NCBI GenBank assembly: GCA_016793885.1
Contig: JAEUHE010000082.1
Coordinates: forward strand, 1-46,220
DNA: 46,220 bases
Direction of reading: 5' to 3'
Origin: Verrucomicrobiales bacterium
GTDB taxonomy: Bacteria; Verrucomicrobiota; Verrucomicrobiia; Limisphaerales; UBA11320
Positions 8,521-15,534 of this stretch are shown one piece after another. The translations under genes and the position numbers were made by a program. Below the pieces are notes generated by a model. That model was not told the DNA's origin and did no database searches. It saw only the letters and a program-made list of their open reading frames with translations. The stretch's first letter is position 1. Each line of letters starts with the position of its first letter.

Positions 8521-9350
8521 AATCTCCATCCACCCAACCTCAAGAACCTGTGGCCCTGACCGAACCCCGCGCGATCCAAGCCAGCCTCTGGCAGCGGTAT
8601 CGCAAACCCGGCGCCGATCGCTCGGTTGAAAATGAATTGATCCAGCAGTACTTGCCCCTGGTCAAGACCGTGGTTGGCCGGCTGGCCATGACGCTCCCGC
8701 CCCACGTGGACATCGAGGATCTCTATAGCGCCGGAATGGTCGGATTGCTAAATGCGGTCCGCCAGTTCGATCCCAAAATGGGCACCGTTTTCGAAGGCTA
8801 TGCCCGCTTGCGCATCCGCGGTTCCGTGCTCGATGAATTGCGCCGCATGGATTGGGTTCCCCGCTCCGTGCACGTCAAGGCTCGCGAGGTGGAGGGGGTC
8901 ATGCGTCAGCTCGAGCAAAAAAACGGACGACTGCCCACCGACGCGGAGATGGCCGAGGGACTCAAGATCAATCTCCAAGAATACTATCAACTGCTGGAGG
9001 AAATTCGCCCCGCAACGTTCGTCAGCCTGGATGCGGCCACCCACTACGATGTGGACGACGGAACGGGACAGAACGAGACCATCGCGGATCCCCGCCAGGA
9101 GGAGCCGGGCGAGGATGTCTCGCGTCGGGAGCTCGCGCGGCTCATCGCCAAGCGCCTGGAAACGCTCCCGGATATGCAACGGAAAGTACTCGCCCTCTAC
9201 TACTTTGAAGATCTGCGCCTGCGCGAAATCGCCGAAGTCTTCGGGCTCACCGAGTCGCGGATCTGCCAGATCCACGCCAAGGCCATCCTCTCGATCCGCT
9301 CAGCCATCAACAAGCTCGACCAACGCAAGCTGGAGCAGATGGCGGCCTGA
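8517..9350 (+). CDS. fliA: Flagellar sigma factor FliA (sigma-28 type)
   Basis: A 277-residue sigma-70-family protein of the FliA/WhiG group, which directs RNA polymerase to late flagellar promoters. Region 2 is typical (YLPLVKTVVGRLAMTLP, then DIEDLYSAGMVGLLNA, and GYARLRIRGSVLDELR with DWVPRSV). Region 3 follows (GRLPTDAEMAEGL), and region 4 has the helix-turn-helix YYFEDLRLREIAEVFGLTES. The length is slightly above that of enterobacterial FliA. Its position between flhF and motA supports the assignment. Activity would be expected to be held by an anti-sigma factor FlgM, which is not in the window. Confidence 0.92.
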   Translation: MKSPSTQPQEPVALTEPRAIQASLWQRYRKPGADRSVENELIQQYLPLVKTVVGRLAMTLPPHVDIEDLYSAGMVGLLNAVRQFDPKMGTVFEGYARLRIRGSVLDELRRMDWVPRSVHVKAREVEGVMRQLEQKNGRLPTDAEMAEGLKINLQEYYQLLEEIRPATFVSLDAATHYDVDDGTGQNETIADPRQEEPGEDVSRRELARLIAKRLETLPDMQRKVLALYYFEDLRLREIAEVFGLTESRICQIHAKAILSIRSAINKLDQRKLEQMAA

Positions 9351-9356
9351 TTTCAG

Positions 9357-9380
9357 CTCGGCCGGTTCGCTCCGGCCGAG
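9357..9380. terminator. Perfect 9-bp hairpin between fliA and motA
   Basis: CTCGGCCGG and CCGGCCGAG form a perfect 9-bp stem around a TTCGCT loop. It starts 6 bp after the fliA stop and is followed by TCTTGG rather than a T run. It may be a partial terminator or an RNA-stability hairpin that separates fliA from the stator genes. Confidence 0.45.
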
Positions 9381-9414
9381 TCTTGGTGTCTGACAATTTC
9401 GGTCACGTTCGCAC

Positions 9415-10284
9415 ATGTTTGTCATCATCGGCAGTATCATCGTGATTGGCTCGGTCATCGGGGGGTTCCTGATGGCCGGCGGCAGTCCCGGATCCCTGTG
9501 GCAGACTTCCGAAGTCGTGGTGATCTGCGGTGCCGCCTTCGGCGCCATGGTCATCATGGCCCCCAAGGATGTGCTGATCTCCATGTTCAAGATGGCGCTC
9601 GGATGCCTCAAGGGATCCCCTTACGGAAAGGCAGCTTACGAAGACCTGCTGAAGCTGCTCTATGAGCTATTCATGCTCGGCCGACGGAACGGCATGATCG
9701 CCCTGGAAGAACATGTGATGAAGCCGGAGTCCTCCAGCATCCTGAGCAAGTACCCCTCGTTCGTTAAGAATCATCATGCCGTCGAGTTCTTGGTCGGCGG
9801 CCTCAAACCCATCATCGACGGGAAGATCAAGCCGGATCAGCTGAAGTCCCTGCTCGACGCCGAAATCGACAAGGCTGGCCACGAGGATCACATTCCTATC
9901 GCTGTCTTGACCAAAACAGCGGACGCGATGCCCGGATTCGGGATCGTCGCGGCCGTGTTGGGCATTATCATCACGATGGCCTCGATCGGCGGCCCGCCCG
10001 AAGCGATCGGACATCACGTCGCCGCCGCGCTGGTCGGGACGTTCTTGGGGATTCTTGTATCCTACGGCTTCCTCAATCCGCTGGCGACGAATATGGAGAT
10101 TATGGCCGAGGAGCACCATGCTTACACCAAGTGCATCGCCCTCTCCGTCGTCAGCTTCGCCAACGGCATGGCTCCCATCATGGCGGTGGAAGTGGCCCGC
10201 CGCGGTTTGGGTCATTCGGTAAAGCCGACGGCCGACGAACTGGAAGCGATGATGAAGAACTTGAACACGGCTCCCAAAGGTTGA
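9415..10284 (+). CDS. motA: Flagellar motor stator protein MotA
   Basis: A 289-residue four-helix stator protein that forms the proton channel with MotB and pushes on the rotor protein FliG. The key residues fall exactly where they do in E. coli MotA: Arg90 and Glu98 in the cytoplasmic loop (LGRRNGMIALEE), and Pro173 and Pro222 at the channel helices (DAMPGFGIVAAVLG; GFLNPLATNME). Length and residue spacing point to the proton-driven E. coli type rather than the shorter PomA type. motB follows 16 bp downstream. Confidence 0.95.
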   Translation: MFVIIGSIIVIGSVIGGFLMAGGSPGSLWQTSEVVVICGAAFGAMVIMAPKDVLISMFKMALGCLKGSPYGKAAYEDLLKLLYELFMLGRRNGMIALEEHVMKPESSSILSKYPSFVKNHHAVEFLVGGLKPIIDGKIKPDQLKSLLDAEIDKAGHEDHIPIAVLTKTADAMPGFGIVAAVLGIIITMASIGGPPEAIGHHVAAALVGTFLGILVSYGFLNPLATNMEIMAEEHHAYTKCIALSVVSFANGMAPIMAVEVARRGLGHSVKPTADELEAMMKNLNTAPKG

Positions 10285-10300
10285 TTCGGACTGACACCCT

Positions 10301-11014
10301 ATGGCTGGCGCTGGTGGATCATGGAAAGTAGCTTACGCAGACTTCGTCACTGCGATGATGGCGCTATTCCTGGTGCTCTGGCTGGTCTCGCAGGACCAAA
10401 AGATCAAGGAATCCGTGGAGCGCGCCTTCCGAAATCCCTTCGCCTCCCTCACCAAGGAATCGGTCGGCATCATTCCCAGCAAGGAAACCCAGGCGGTTCG
10501 TTCCGAAAGTGGGAACTTCGATTCGGCGTCGGCCGTGGAGCTCACCATGCTCCGCCGCCTGATGCAGGACTTGTCCAAACAGCTCCAAGACCAAGATTCC
10601 AATCCTGAGGAAGAAGTGGTCAAGCTCGAGATGTCCCCTGAAGGATTGCGCATTAGTGTGTTTGACCGCGGCACCAAGCCGGTCTTCAAGGGCGACAGCG
10701 ACAGTTTCACGGATTACGGCAAATGGATTTTTAGCACCCTGGCGTGGGATATCTCGCGCTACACCAGCTTCAACATCGAACTCGAGGGGCATACGGAAAA
10801 GAAGGGTTCTTCGACTGAGAACAACGCCGACCCTTGGCGCCTGTCGGCGGATCGTGCCAACGCCAGCCGGGAGGTTCTGACCCAGCATGGCGTCAAGAAC
10901 ACTCAGATTCGCAAAGTCGCGGGTTTTGCCGATACCGAACCGTTGGCTGGTATCACTCCTCAGGATGAGACCAATCGCCGGGTAACCGTCATGCTCAAAA
11001 TTCGCGGCTCATGA
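10301..11014 (+). CDS. motB: Flagellar motor stator protein MotB
   Basis: A 237-residue protein: a short N-terminus, one membrane helix, and a periplasmic OmpA/MotB peptidoglycan-binding domain. The proton-binding Asp is Asp14 in WKVAYADFVTAMMALFLVLW, equivalent to Asp32 of E. coli. The plug/linker lies at about 35-100. The OmpA-like domain is visible in IELEGHTEKKG, WRLSADRANASREVL and DETNRRVTVML. The N-terminus before the helix is shorter than in E. coli, and the total length is below that of many MotB proteins. The stop overlaps the next ATG in an ATGA. Confidence 0.93.
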   Translation: MAGAGGSWKVAYADFVTAMMALFLVLWLVSQDQKIKESVERAFRNPFASLTKESVGIIPSKETQAVRSESGNFDSASAVELTMLRRLMQDLSKQLQDQDSNPEEEVVKLEMSPEGLRISVFDRGTKPVFKGDSDSFTDYGKWIFSTLAWDISRYTSFNIELEGHTEKKGSSTENNADPWRLSADRANASREVLTQHGVKNTQIRKVAGFADTEPLAGITPQDETNRRVTVMLKIRGS

Positions 11015-11265
11015 AATCTCCTTTCGTTCCCTTGACCGCGAACAGCCTGCCTAAGGTCCAAAAGGCATTCGTCCCCAAAGTTCTGCCGCCGGCCGACCAT
11101 TCGTCTGCTCCAGCTCCTGCCTCCCCTGGCGCGCACGCTCACGCGGCGCATCACCACCCACGCGGCGAAGCGTCCATCGAGCTCAAAAAGGAGGGCGACC
11201 GAGTGGTTGGGATCACGGTGCGATGCGGCTGCGGCGAGGTGATCGAGATCGAGTGTATGACGTAA
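11011..11265 (+). CDS. Small Cys/His-rich protein coupled to motB, unrecognised
   Basis: An 84-residue protein whose ATG overlaps the motB stop by 4 bp, so it is translationally coupled. The N-terminal half is basic and Pro/Ala-rich with a His cluster (AHAHAAHHH, about 41-49), probably disordered. The C-terminal 30 residues look folded: VVGITVRCGCGEVIEIEC with Cys72, Cys74 and Cys82, and no signal peptide. The Cys and His content suggests metal binding, which is inference only. No family is recognised. Position suggests a flagellar or motor-associated role. Confidence 0.75.
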   Translation: MKSPFVPLTANSLPKVQKAFVPKVLPPADHSSAPAPASPGAHAHAAHHHPRGEASIELKKEGDRVVGITVRCGCGEVIEIECMT

Positions 11266-11422
11266 GGGATGGGCAAGCGTGGATTTGGAGTCCCGCTAAC
11301 CACGCGAACCACGCGAAGAAGAACCCGAAGCGAAGTGCCCAATCTCGATGCTTCTACGATGTCTAATGTAGCGACGTCCGTCCTCGGACGCCTCCCCGCC
11401 CTATGGGCCGACACGGCCCACG
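11266..11422. other. Intergenic segment between the flagellar operon and the PEP-CTERM pair
   Basis: It separates convergent genes and is mostly repeat: an AACCACGCGAACCACGCGAAG tract near 11298-11325, then a GTCCGTCCTCGGACG palindrome and a GGGCCGACACGGCCC hairpin enclosed by TGTAGCG and CGCTACA. No gene or T-tract terminator is visible. Confidence 0.6.
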
Positions 11423-11453
11423 CTACAATTGTCGAGAGGTCCGTCCTCGGACG
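11367..11453. repeat. Double GTCCGTCCTCGGACG palindrome element
   Basis: Two copies of GTCCGTCCTCGGACG lie at about 11376-11390 and 11439-11453. The first sits inside a segment bounded by TGTAGCG (11367) and CGCTACA (11421), which are inverted copies of one another. The second copy runs into the 3' end of the leftward PEP-CTERM gene and encodes its last residues and its stop. Related copies, in opposite orientation, occur at 37841 and 45907. Confidence 0.7.
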
Positions 11454-12133
11454 TTCCCAACGTTACCAGCAGATGACATGGTACGACAGCCTTTTGAGCT
11501 CCGACTCCCCATCGCTCCCAGAAGCCCCATCGATGCAAGACCCATCCAAAGCAACGTGGCGCAGTTAGGTTCCGGTATTAGGAAAAGATTAAACATCTTG
11601 AGTCCATAGCCCAGGCTGCCGTTCCCCAGATGGGGTTGACCAAGAGCATCCACACCTGACAGCTCCCAGGAAGTGATCAGGTTTGACTTTCCCCTGGGAA
11701 TCCCTGGGTCTGCCAGTGCTTCCGCCCAAGACTCCACAGTGCCACCTCTATTGTCCCAGACACGTAATTGCATGGTAATAAAATCACCTCCATAGGTATC
11801 AGGGAAGTCCAGCTTAGCTCTTCCGTTAATCCGACCATCAGCTCTGAACGTCACTTTAGTAAGCTCATGAGGCGAAAGATCCGTCTCCTCTGCCACTGCC
11901 CGAGGAGCCCACCAAAGTTCCGCGTAAAAACCATCCCCTGTTACGATCTGGCTGCCTGCGAAATCCGATACCGAGCTGCTCACGATCTGCTTATCGGGGG
12001 CATCGGGGTGAGGCTGGAAAACAAAGGCTTCTCGACTCATGCGAACATTGGAGTAGGTCAACGACCCTTGACCAAGAACGCCCCACGAAGTGTGCAGCAG
12101 AATCGTGAAGATGAAGAGCACTAAAGTTTTCAC
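11423..12133 (-). CDS. PEP-CTERM-type exported protein A
   Basis: A 236-residue secreted protein starting at GTG 12133. Residues 1-21 are a signal peptide (MKTLVLFIFTILLHTSWG). A beta-rich domain follows (YAELWWAPRAVAEE, PDTYGGDFITMQLRVWDN, GIPRGKSNLIT). The C-terminus has the sorting-signal order: PEPN, a hydrophobic helix (LLWMGLASMGLLGAMG), then basic residues. Such tails are processed by exosortase in EPS-producing bacteria. It is a clear paralogue of the next gene upstream, 15 bp away. Oddly, about 15-20 residues follow the normal basic end, and the last ten (NVRGRTSRQL) plus the stop are encoded by a dispersed palindromic repeat, which suggests that the original stop was lost. Confidence 0.75.
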   Translation of the reverse strand: MKTLVLFIFTILLHTSWGVLGQGSLTYSNVRMSREAFVFQPHPDAPDKQIVSSSVSDFAGSQIVTGDGFYAELWWAPRAVAEETDLSPHELTKVTFRADGRINGRAKLDFPDTYGGDFITMQLRVWDNRGGTVESWAEALADPGIPRGKSNLITSWELSGVDALGQPHLGNGSLGYGLKMFNLFLIPEPNCATLLWMGLASMGLLGAMGSRSSKGCRTMSSAGNVGNVRGRTSRQL

Positions 12134-12148
12134 GGGTTGAGCAAGCTA

Positions 12149-12838
12149 TCATCGAGCTGTGGGGCAGATCCACCCTGAGTTGGGCTTACACAACAAGAAC
12201 GCGAGCCCCAAAAACCCAGCCAGAACCAAACCGGATGGTTCCGGCACGACAGAGAGTGCAAAAGACTCCATCCCGATTCCTATGATTCCGGAGCCCAAAT
12301 GAAAACCACCATTCGCATCAACCCCATCAAGTTCCCAATCGAAGATGAGGTTAGATACACCGCGTGGAATTGTAGGATCTCCAATTACCTGCTCCCAACT
12401 TGAGAGTCTACCATTTCGGTTGTCCCAAGCTCTCATTTGAAACGTCACCCTATCACCACCAAAGGTGTCAGGAATAGTCAGCCGGGAAATCCCGTTGAAC
12501 AGGCCAGAGTGTCGAAAGGTAACAAGAGAACCTGGAACAGGGGTTAGAGACTCAGGCCCAGCAAATCTCTCGGGCGAATACCACAACTCGGCGTAATAGG
12601 ATGCACCGTTCAGGGGCGAACGATTGGTGTAGAGGGATCGATCATTCCCATGCACCTCGAGGTGAGGAGCCGCAGGATCAACACCGTAAATGGGTCGATC
12701 TGCGAGGCCCAAAGCATTCTGATAGCCCACGTAACCTTGCGCCGACGAGTTTCCTGCGCAGAGCAGATTAAGTGCTAAGCCAAACAGGCCCCCCAGGCAC
12801 CGGCGTGGCGAATGAAGAACCAGGTTGTGAGTCATCAT
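12149..12838 (-). CDS. PEP-CTERM-type exported protein B
   Basis: A 229-residue secreted protein if started at ATG 12838 (12835 is an alternative). These starts give a signal peptide (HSPRRCLGGLFGLALNLLC, cut near SSAQ). The open frame extends upstream to 12928, but that extension is hydrophilic. The mature domain aligns along its length with its neighbour (YYAELWYSPERFAG; PDTFGGDRVTFQMRAWDN; TIPRGVSNLI; HLGSGIIGIG). The end has PEPSG, a hydrophobic stretch (LVLAGFLGLAFLLC) and a short tail. The tandem arrangement indicates a gene duplication. An exopolysaccharide- or envelope-associated structural role is inferred from the PEP-CTERM class; the domain itself is not recognised. Confidence 0.75.
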   Translation of the reverse strand: MMTHNLVLHSPRRCLGGLFGLALNLLCAGNSSAQGYVGYQNALGLADRPIYGVDPAAPHLEVHGNDRSLYTNRSPLNGASYYAELWYSPERFAGPESLTPVPGSLVTFRHSGLFNGISRLTIPDTFGGDRVTFQMRAWDNRNGRLSSWEQVIGDPTIPRGVSNLIFDWELDGVDANGGFHLGSGIIGIGMESFALSVVPEPSGLVLAGFLGLAFLLCKPNSGWICPTAR

Positions 12839-12928
12839 AGGCTCGAGGTCCAGTTCATCAATATCCCCTCGAGAATCTTGTCTTCCAGTTTGGGTGCAAT
12901 CGAGATGTTCATAAAGCACTTTCTCCAA

Positions 12929-13328
12929 CTCCGCACACTATGATTCTCACTACAAAAAAACCGTAATGGGCGATCCCTGTTGTTGGGTTAGGTCTGTCGT
13001 GGGAATGGTCTCAAGGCTTGGAGTCGCGAGGGCCGCAGGCTCCTCGGAGACAGAGCAGACCCTACTTTGCACCGCAGAGACGGGAAGAGCGCCGAGAAGA
13101 CTAGGTGCAGGTGAGTAGTATGGGGAGAGCAGAGACCGAGAGTCCTTGCGGCTATCATCAGAGAATTGGTCCATTCCAGAAACCTCTGCGCCCTTCCCGT
13201 CTCTGCGGTGTAAAGTCAGGAGGCACCAGTATTCCCAAGCAGAACGCCCCTTCTGCTCTCGGACATCGCGTCCTTTGCGACCATAGCGGTTCAACACATC
13301 CGTCCGTGTCCTTCCGCTACACCTCAAC
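12929..13328. repeat. 400-bp gene-free segment with inverted repeat arms
   Basis: No credible gene. Two inverted arms of the CACCGCAGAGACGGGAAG type lie at 13066-13098 and 13183-13214, followed by a GGACATCGCGTCCTTTGCGACC tract at 13259-13296 that recurs inverted at 34685-34720. A minus-strand open frame spans the segment but only translates repeats. Confidence 0.6.
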
Positions 13329-13631
13329 TCACTTTCGCATGAACCCTCGGTAGAAGGAGCGGATCCCGCGGAACAAGCCCGTAGCCTGCCTGAGTTTCGT
13401 AACCAATCCTCCGCCCAGGTGGGATTTTGCCCACCAGCCGCCAATCAACGGGGCCGCTGCGGAGAAAACCGGGGCGGCTTGGCGGGCCAGTCGGGAAAGC
13501 GTGTCCACCCACGACAATGCCGGCTCCAGCTGGCGACACTCTCTGGCCAGCCGAGCCCGCTTCTGAGCGCCCGTCGCAATCAGCTCCTGCTTGCGACGCC
13601 GGAGTTCCTCTAGTCCTTGATTCCCAAACAT
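13329..13631 (-). CDS. YqjK-like small basic protein
   Basis: A 100-residue protein starting at ATG 13631. An AAAGGA lies 6 bp before it, and a longer frame reading back to 13778 would overlap the upstream gene almost completely. The N-terminal half is a charged helix (LEELRRRKQELIATGAQKRAR). A mild hydrophobic stretch follows (APVFSAAAPLIGGWW), then a basic tail. The start overlaps the upstream gene by 22 bp. In enterobacteria a yqjK-type gene follows yqjD and yqjE, and this cluster has the same order. The sequence similarity is weak, so the assignment rests mainly on position and general character. Confidence 0.65.
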   Translation of the reverse strand: MFGNQGLEELRRRKQELIATGAQKRARLARECRQLEPALSWVDTLSRLARQAAPVFSAAAPLIGGWWAKSHLGGGLVTKLRQATGLFRGIRSFYRGFMRK

Positions 13632-13996
13632 TCGCGATCCTTTTTCAATTCGCTGAGGGTTCCGGAGAACGGAGTCGCTGATTTGAGTCGGTAACTGAGC
13701 CGCCGCCAGATCATCACCCCTGCGCCGATGTAGATTACCATCAGAATGACCACCGCAGGAATGCGGGCAGTCTCCCAAAAGTAAATCACCACCAACAAGG
13801 TCAGCAGCGTCATCGTGAGCATGCCTACCGCCACCAGCGTTGCCGCCAACAGTATCGCTTCTACCAAGCGATACTGCTCCTCACGCAGCTCCACTCCAAA
13901 CAACTCGATCCGGTCGCTGGCGATTTCGAGGGAGCTGTCGAGAACCCGCCTCAGGGAGGCAATGATTCCTGGCGCTGTTGAGTCGGACTCGCTCAT
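13610..13996 (-). CDS. YqjE/holin-X-like membrane protein
   Basis: A 128-residue inner-membrane protein with an amphipathic N-terminal helix (LEIASDRIELFGVELREEQ) and two hydrophobic helices at about 42-70 (EAILLAATLVAVGMLTMTLL) and 78-98. This is the pattern of the YqjE / phage-holin-family (PF07332-like) proteins found next to DUF883/YqjD genes. Despite the family name there is no phage gene nearby. It lies 4 bp after the DUF883-like gene and overlaps the YqjK-like gene. A role in membrane stress or ribosome/membrane association is only suggested by the family. Confidence 0.75.
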   Translation of the reverse strand: MSESDSTAPGIIASLRRVLDSSLEIASDRIELFGVELREEQYRLVEAILLAATLVAVGMLTMTLLTLLVVIYFWETARIPAVVILMVIYIGAGVMIWRRLSYRLKSATPFSGTLSELKKDRECLGIKD

Positions 13997-14000
13997 GACA

Positions 14001-14303
14001 TCACTTTCGCGCCACGAGCACGCCGATCAAAATCCCCACAGCGGCCGCAATCCCGATCGATTGATACGGGTGCTCCCGGATCACTCGGTCGGTCGCCCGC
14101 ACCCCTTCCAGGGCACGCTCCTCCAATCGTCGGCACGTCACCTTGGCGGCGTCGATCGCCTCCGTCAGTCGTTCCCGAACCTCGCGACCCTTGTCGTCCA
14201 GCACATCGGCTGAGTCACGCAGCAAAGCTTCAGAGTCGCGGACGATCCGCTTGAGGTCTGCGATCACACGATCCGTGTTCATATCCGTAATATTATCGTT
14301 CAT
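14001..14303 (-). CDS. DUF883/ElaB/YqjD-like protein
   Basis: A 100-residue protein with a long charged helix (DLKRIVRDSEALLRDSADVLDD, then RERLTEAIDAAKVTCRRLEE) and a C-terminal membrane helix (SIGIAAAVGILIGVLVARK), preceded by the family's typical REHPYQSIG. YqjD and ElaB of E. coli are C-tail-anchored proteins that bind stationary-phase ribosomes. The start at 14303 is favoured over in-frame ATGs at 14333 and 14309 because AAAGG lies 9 bp upstream. It heads a three-gene leftward cluster with the YqjE- and YqjK-like genes. Confidence 0.8.
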   Translation of the reverse strand: MNDNITDMNTDRVIADLKRIVRDSEALLRDSADVLDDKGREVRERLTEAIDAAKVTCRRLEERALEGVRATDRVIREHPYQSIGIAAAVGILIGVLVARK

Positions 14304-14517
14304 AAGCATCAGCCTTTCGTTGAGCCGTTTCACTCAAGGGGTGTTCGCGCACACAGCCGAACATCAGCCTGCAATCAAGATGAGACCTGGCTAACATGGA
14401 GGCTGCACGGTTGTTGGCAAGGGGTGGACAAGGGTTGCATCAAGATTGGGTAGGAGCTCAACAACGGACGGGAGGCGGAAAGGATCCGTTCACCCCAGGC
14501 TTAAACGGAGACGCATC

Positions 14518-15345
14518 ATGGCTGAACTTTTTGGATCCGACTGCTACTCGCCCCGTGAGATTGCCGAACGTGTGGAAAACGTCGGAGTCGCCAAGGCGCA
14601 CCTGCCCTGGCTATCGATGACGGCCCTCGGGGTTCTCGCTGGGGGTTTTATCGGGCTCGGGGCGCTCGGCTTCACCCTGGTGGTGAGTGACCCGGCTTTG
14701 AGCTTTGCCGCCCAGCGACTTCTGGGTGGCTTGATGTTCTCGCTGGGACTCATCCTCGTGGTGCTGGCCGGAGCGGAGCTTTTTACCGGGAATAACCTTC
14801 TCGTGATGTCCTGGGTCTCCCGACGCATCTCTACCGCTCATCTCCTACGGAACCTGGGGATCGTTTACGCGGCTAACCTGGCCGGAGCAGCAGGCCTAGC
14901 CTGGTTGGTCCAGCTTTCGAATCATGCCAACCTGAACCACGGAGCGGTAGGCAAGACCGCAGTGCTCATCGCGGCTACGAAAACTGCCATGCCCTTCGCC
15001 GAAGCCTTTTTCAAAGGAATGCTGTGTAATCTGCTGGTCTGCCTGGCCGTTTGGATCGCTATGGCCGGGCGGAATGTTACCGACAAGATCCTGGCCATCG
15101 TGCTCCCCGTCACGGCCTTCGTCGCCGCCGGGTTTGAGCATTGCATCGCCAACATGTACTTCATTCCCCTCGGAATCCTCCTCCGCGACCCGTCCTCTTC
15201 CGGCCCAGGCATGGAAACTCTGAACCTAAACGGATTCCTTCAGAACCTCATCCCCGTGACCCTCGGCAACGTGGTCGGAGGGGCAGGCATGGTTGGTTTG
15301 GTATTCTGGGTAATTTACCATAAGGGCAAAAAAGCGGATAATTGA
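14518..15345 (+). CDS. Formate/nitrite transporter family (FNT) channel
   Basis: A 275-residue membrane protein of the FocA/NirC family, which moves formate, nitrite or related small anions across the inner membrane. Six hydrophobic helices are visible, with the family-like stretches LVVLAGAELFTGNNLLV and KGMLCNLLVCLAVWIA, and a late AAGFEHCIANMYFIPLG that matches the conserved GFEHxxANM segment. The start at 14518 has GGAG 8 bp upstream; the frame continues 24 codons further back but that part is hydrophilic and Arg-rich. The substrate cannot be told from the sequence. The stop TGA is shared with the first unit of a heptamer array. Confidence 0.88.
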   Translation: MAELFGSDCYSPREIAERVENVGVAKAHLPWLSMTALGVLAGGFIGLGALGFTLVVSDPALSFAAQRLLGGLMFSLGLILVVLAGAELFTGNNLLVMSWVSRRISTAHLLRNLGIVYAANLAGAAGLAWLVQLSNHANLNHGAVGKTAVLIAATKTAMPFAEAFFKGMLCNLLVCLAVWIAMAGRNVTDKILAIVLPVTAFVAAGFEHCIANMYFIPLGILLRDPSSSGPGMETLNLNGFLQNLIPVTLGNVVGGAGMVGLVFWVIYHKGKKADN

Positions 15346-15378
15346 GTGATGAGTGATGAGTGATGAGTGACGAGTGAC
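15344..15378 (+). repeat. Heptamer array (GAGTGAT/C)5 at the FNT gene stop
   Basis: Five perfect 7-bp units (three GAGTGAT, two GAGTGAC) start inside the stop codon of the FNT gene and end in GAGTTC. A second array of four CTGACCA units follows at 15384-15411. Related arrays lie at 29203-29258 and, inverted, 29338-29386. Confidence 0.85.
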
Positions 15379-15383
15379 GAGTT

Positions 15384-15480
15384 CTGACCACTGACCACTG
15401 ACCACTGACCACTGACACCTACCACCGATTACGATTACGGTTACGAGAAGACAAAGACAAAGACAAAGACGAACCCGCCG
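15384..15480. repeat. CTGACCA heptamers and hexamer tracts
   Basis: Four CTGACCA units (15384-15411) are followed by CGATTACGATTACGGTTACG and then AAGACA-type hexamers (AGACAAAGACAAAGACAAAG). This is simple-sequence DNA with no coding potential, lying between the FNT and universal stress protein genes. Confidence 0.75.
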
Positions 15481-15534
15481 GGAGTACGACGATTTTAGCT
15501 CGACGGGGGGACGAATAAACCTGTTACCCTTACG

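Noticed and set aside
12950..13444. Minus-strand frame of 164 codons
   Set aside because: It only translates inverted repeats and overlaps the 3' part of the YqjK-like gene. No start site or family.
13610..13996. Prophage holin
   Set aside because: The family carries a holin name, but the neighbours are YqjD- and YqjK-like genes and no phage gene is present.
15344..15411. Possible CRISPR array
   Set aside because: The period is 7 bp without spacers and no cas gene is nearby; it is a simple tandem array.
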